From 79-D21 sp022839995 (lineage in GTDB: Bacteria > Synergistota > Synergistia > Synergistales > 79-D21): a stretch of DNA of 32,666 nt. Both the position numbers and the translations under genes were made by a program. This document shows positions 32,431 through 32,666 of this stretch, in pieces (position 1 is the first letter of the stretch; every line of letters starts with the position of its first letter). The stretch spans positions 1 through 32,666 of the forward strand of contig JALHIN010000021.1 of NCBI GenBank assembly GCA_022839995.1, given 5' to 3'. Under the pieces are notes generated by a model, which worked only from the letters and a program-made list of their open reading frames with translations, made no database searches and was not told the origin of the DNA.

Positions 32431-32456
32431 CTCGGAAATTCCCCGATACTTTTCGG

Positions 32457-32480
32457 CGCAGGGGGGTTGCATCCCCTGCG
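32457..32480. promoter_or_regulatory. Inverted repeat bracketing the -35 box of the rRNA promoter
   Basis: CGCAGGGG (32457-32464) and CCCCTGCG (32473-32480) are perfect complements separated by eight bases that hold TTGCAT. It lies between the divergent PBP and rRNA promoters and has the form of a dimer operator. Confidence 0.4.
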
Positions 32481-32495
32481 AAAGCGTGGTATATT
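32467..32495 (+). promoter_or_regulatory. Candidate rRNA operon promoter
   Basis: TTGCAT (32467-32472) and TATATT (32490-32495) are exactly 17 bases apart. Transcription would start near 32502, leaving a leader of about 75 bases before mature 16S rRNA. The leader includes a GC-rich hairpin (GCCGTCC with GGGCGGC, around 32503-32520). Confidence 0.55.
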
Positions 32496-32575
32496 CTCGT
32501 TCGCCGTCCTCCGGGGCGGCCGAACCTTGCCAACAGAATACAGCGCGTGACAATGTACGAGCCTATAGCAGGAAA

Positions 32576-32666
32576 GCCATGGAGAGTTTGATCCTGGCTC
32601 AGGACGAACGCTGGCGGCGTGCTTAACACATGCAAGTCGGACGGTCGGTACTGGAAGGTTCGCTGG
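32576..32666 (+). rRNA. rrs: 16S ribosomal RNA, 5' end (truncated by window edge)
   Basis: The universal start AGAGTTTGATCCTGGCTCAG lies at 32583-32602, matching position 8 onward of E. coli 16S, so the mature 5' end is near 32576. It is followed by GACGAACGCTGGCGGCGTGC and TTAACACATGCAAGTCGGACGG, cited here as separate conserved pieces. The text runs without gap to the window end. The variant GACGAACGCTGGCGGCGTGCTTAA-type order is common in Synergistota and some Firmicutes and Actinobacteria, so 91 bases do not settle the phylum. Confidence 0.97.

Noticed and set aside
1..32666. CRISPR array, insertion sequence, phage or toxin-antitoxin genes
   Set aside because: I saw no spaced direct repeats, transposase or integrase motifs, or small paired toxin-like genes; every gene but the truncated first one fits a standard chromosomal family.

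Overview
This window reads as a bacterial chromosome segment of high GC, with almost every gene on the + strand and very tight packing. Gene content suggests an anaerobic, amino-acid- and peptide-fermenting bacterium. It has a four-subunit ferredoxin-dependent 2-oxoacid oxidoreductase, a flavin amine oxidase with a [2Fe-2S] partner, pyruvate phosphate dikinase with its regulator, and a carboxyltransferase of the oxaloacetate decarboxylase type. The housekeeping gene order is Firmicutes-like, while the first bases of the 16S gene and the GC-rich codon use would fit Synergistota. That phylum is my best guess, made by inference and not proven here.

Layout. Positions 1-1562 hold the end of an unidentified gene, a small BFD-type [2Fe-2S] protein and an FAD-dependent DAO-family oxidoreductase. 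A 236-base AT-richer spacer with two nested hairpins and a likely promoter follows. Positions 1799-4515 are korDABC, closed by a strong intrinsic terminator. Next come rlmD (a 23S rRNA uridine methyltransferase) and tRNA-Gln(TTG) with its own promoter and terminator. Positions 6201-13772 are glmU, prs, rplY/ctc, pth, mfd and mazG, the same order as in Bacillus without its sporulation genes. Positions 13806-15587 are a biotin-domain-less oadA-like gene and a NifU C-terminal-type protein. Positions 15602-26301 are phoH, pgpH, ybeY, a CNNM/CorC-type CBS protein, cdd, era, recO, glyQ, glyS and the PPDK regulatory protein, again the Bacillus order with one replacement. ppdK and a dGTPase-like HD gene follow. 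A class A penicillin-binding protein lies on the - strand, and the window ends 91 bases into a 16S rRNA gene on the + strand.

How the genes work together. The flavoprotein pair and Kor would feed electrons and acyl-CoA from amino-acid breakdown into ferredoxin metabolism. PPDK, its regulator and the carboxyltransferase sit at the PEP/pyruvate/oxaloacetate node. The rest is translation (rlmD, tRNA, L25, Pth, YbeY, Era, GlyRS, 16S), repair and nucleotide hygiene (Mfd, RecO, MazG, Cdd, dGTPase), envelope synthesis (GlmU, PBP1A) and nucleotide signalling (PgpH).

I found no mobile element, CRISPR array, phage gene or clearly new defence system. The most unusual points are two genes (phoH and probably the dGTPase) whose best start codon is ATC, and a perfect inverted repeat bracketing the -35 box of the rRNA promoter. 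No stretch longer than about 240 bases lacks a gene.
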